Positions 5,818 to 5,906 of a stretch of 5,906 nucleotides of DNA are shown piece after piece. Numbering within the stretch: the first letter of the stretch is position 1; each line of letters begins with the position of its first letter. Source of the DNA: Holosporales bacterium (GTDB lineage: Bacteria > Pseudomonadota > Alphaproteobacteria > Caedimonadales > UBA9215); assembly GCA_003503995.1 (NCBI GenBank), contig DOCA01000196.1, forward strand, positions 1 to 5,906, written 5' to 3'. A program made the translations under genes and the position numbers. The notes under the pieces are model-generated. The model worked only from the letters and a program-made list of their open reading frames with translations. It ran no database searches and was not told the DNA's origin.

Positions 5818-5906
5818 CTTATGTGGGTTTTATTGATATTGCTGGGTAGTTTGTGTGGAAGAGAGCTTTTGTTTTAGCGACCTATGGAAGTGTAATAAAC
5901 TGAGTG

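Noticed and set aside
5821..5877. An 18-residue hydrophobic open frame (MWVLLILLGS...) with a purine-rich stretch upstream
   Set aside because: It starts just after the terminator and its apparent RBS is the right arm of the terminator stem; too short and too easily explained by chance.
1..5906. CRISPR array, tRNA or rRNA gene, or insertion sequence
   Set aside because: I saw no regularly spaced direct repeats, no cloverleaf-like tRNA signature, no rRNA-like stretch and no transposase.

Overview
The window comes from an AT-rich bacterium (roughly 40% GC by eye) with compact, Shine-Dalgarno-led genes. It carries an arginine-degrading gene pair, Sec-type exported proteins and a piece of phage. 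Overall style, meaning lysine/glutamate-rich proteins, short intergenic gaps and exported TPR and EF-hand proteins, would fit a host-associated alphaproteobacterium such as Holosporales/Paracaedibacter-like lineages. That placement is an impression, not something the sequence proves.

Layout. (1) 2-1303, plus strand: a 433-residue protein I do not recognise, probably cut by the left edge. Its C-terminal half has a phosphoribosyltransferase-like signature. (2) 1270-1744, minus strand: a fragment of a phage Mu gpF-like head morphogenesis protein. Its C-terminal W...D..VR..H..L.G..F...PG...NCRC core is intact, but its best start (ATG 1744 with a good RBS) is out of frame with the rest. (3) 4656 down to 1840, minus strand: a likely operon of arginase (rocF), ornithine aminotransferase (rocD) and a small exported TPR protein, with gaps of 21 and 33 bases. 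(4) 4657-4932: a divergent AT-rich intergenic region with an inverted repeat before rocF and small hairpins before the next gene. (5) 4933-5744, plus strand: an exported protein with three EF-hand loops. Its signal peptide lies in a different frame from the mature protein. (6) 5778-5817: a strong, apparently bidirectional hairpin terminator, with a possible convergent gene end entering from the right edge.

How the genes work together: arginase would turn arginine into ornithine and urea, and the aminotransferase would turn ornithine and 2-oxoglutarate into glutamate-5-semialdehyde and glutamate. This is a classical route from arginine to glutamate/proline. The third gene encodes a probable periplasmic TPR protein whose link to this pathway is unknown.

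The main points of interest are the one-base frame break in the EF-hand signal peptide, the frame-broken phage head fragment, the altered arginine-recognition positions in an otherwise metal-competent arginase, and the uncharacterised PRTase-like protein. I found no CRISPR array, tRNA, rRNA, insertion sequence or clear defence system.
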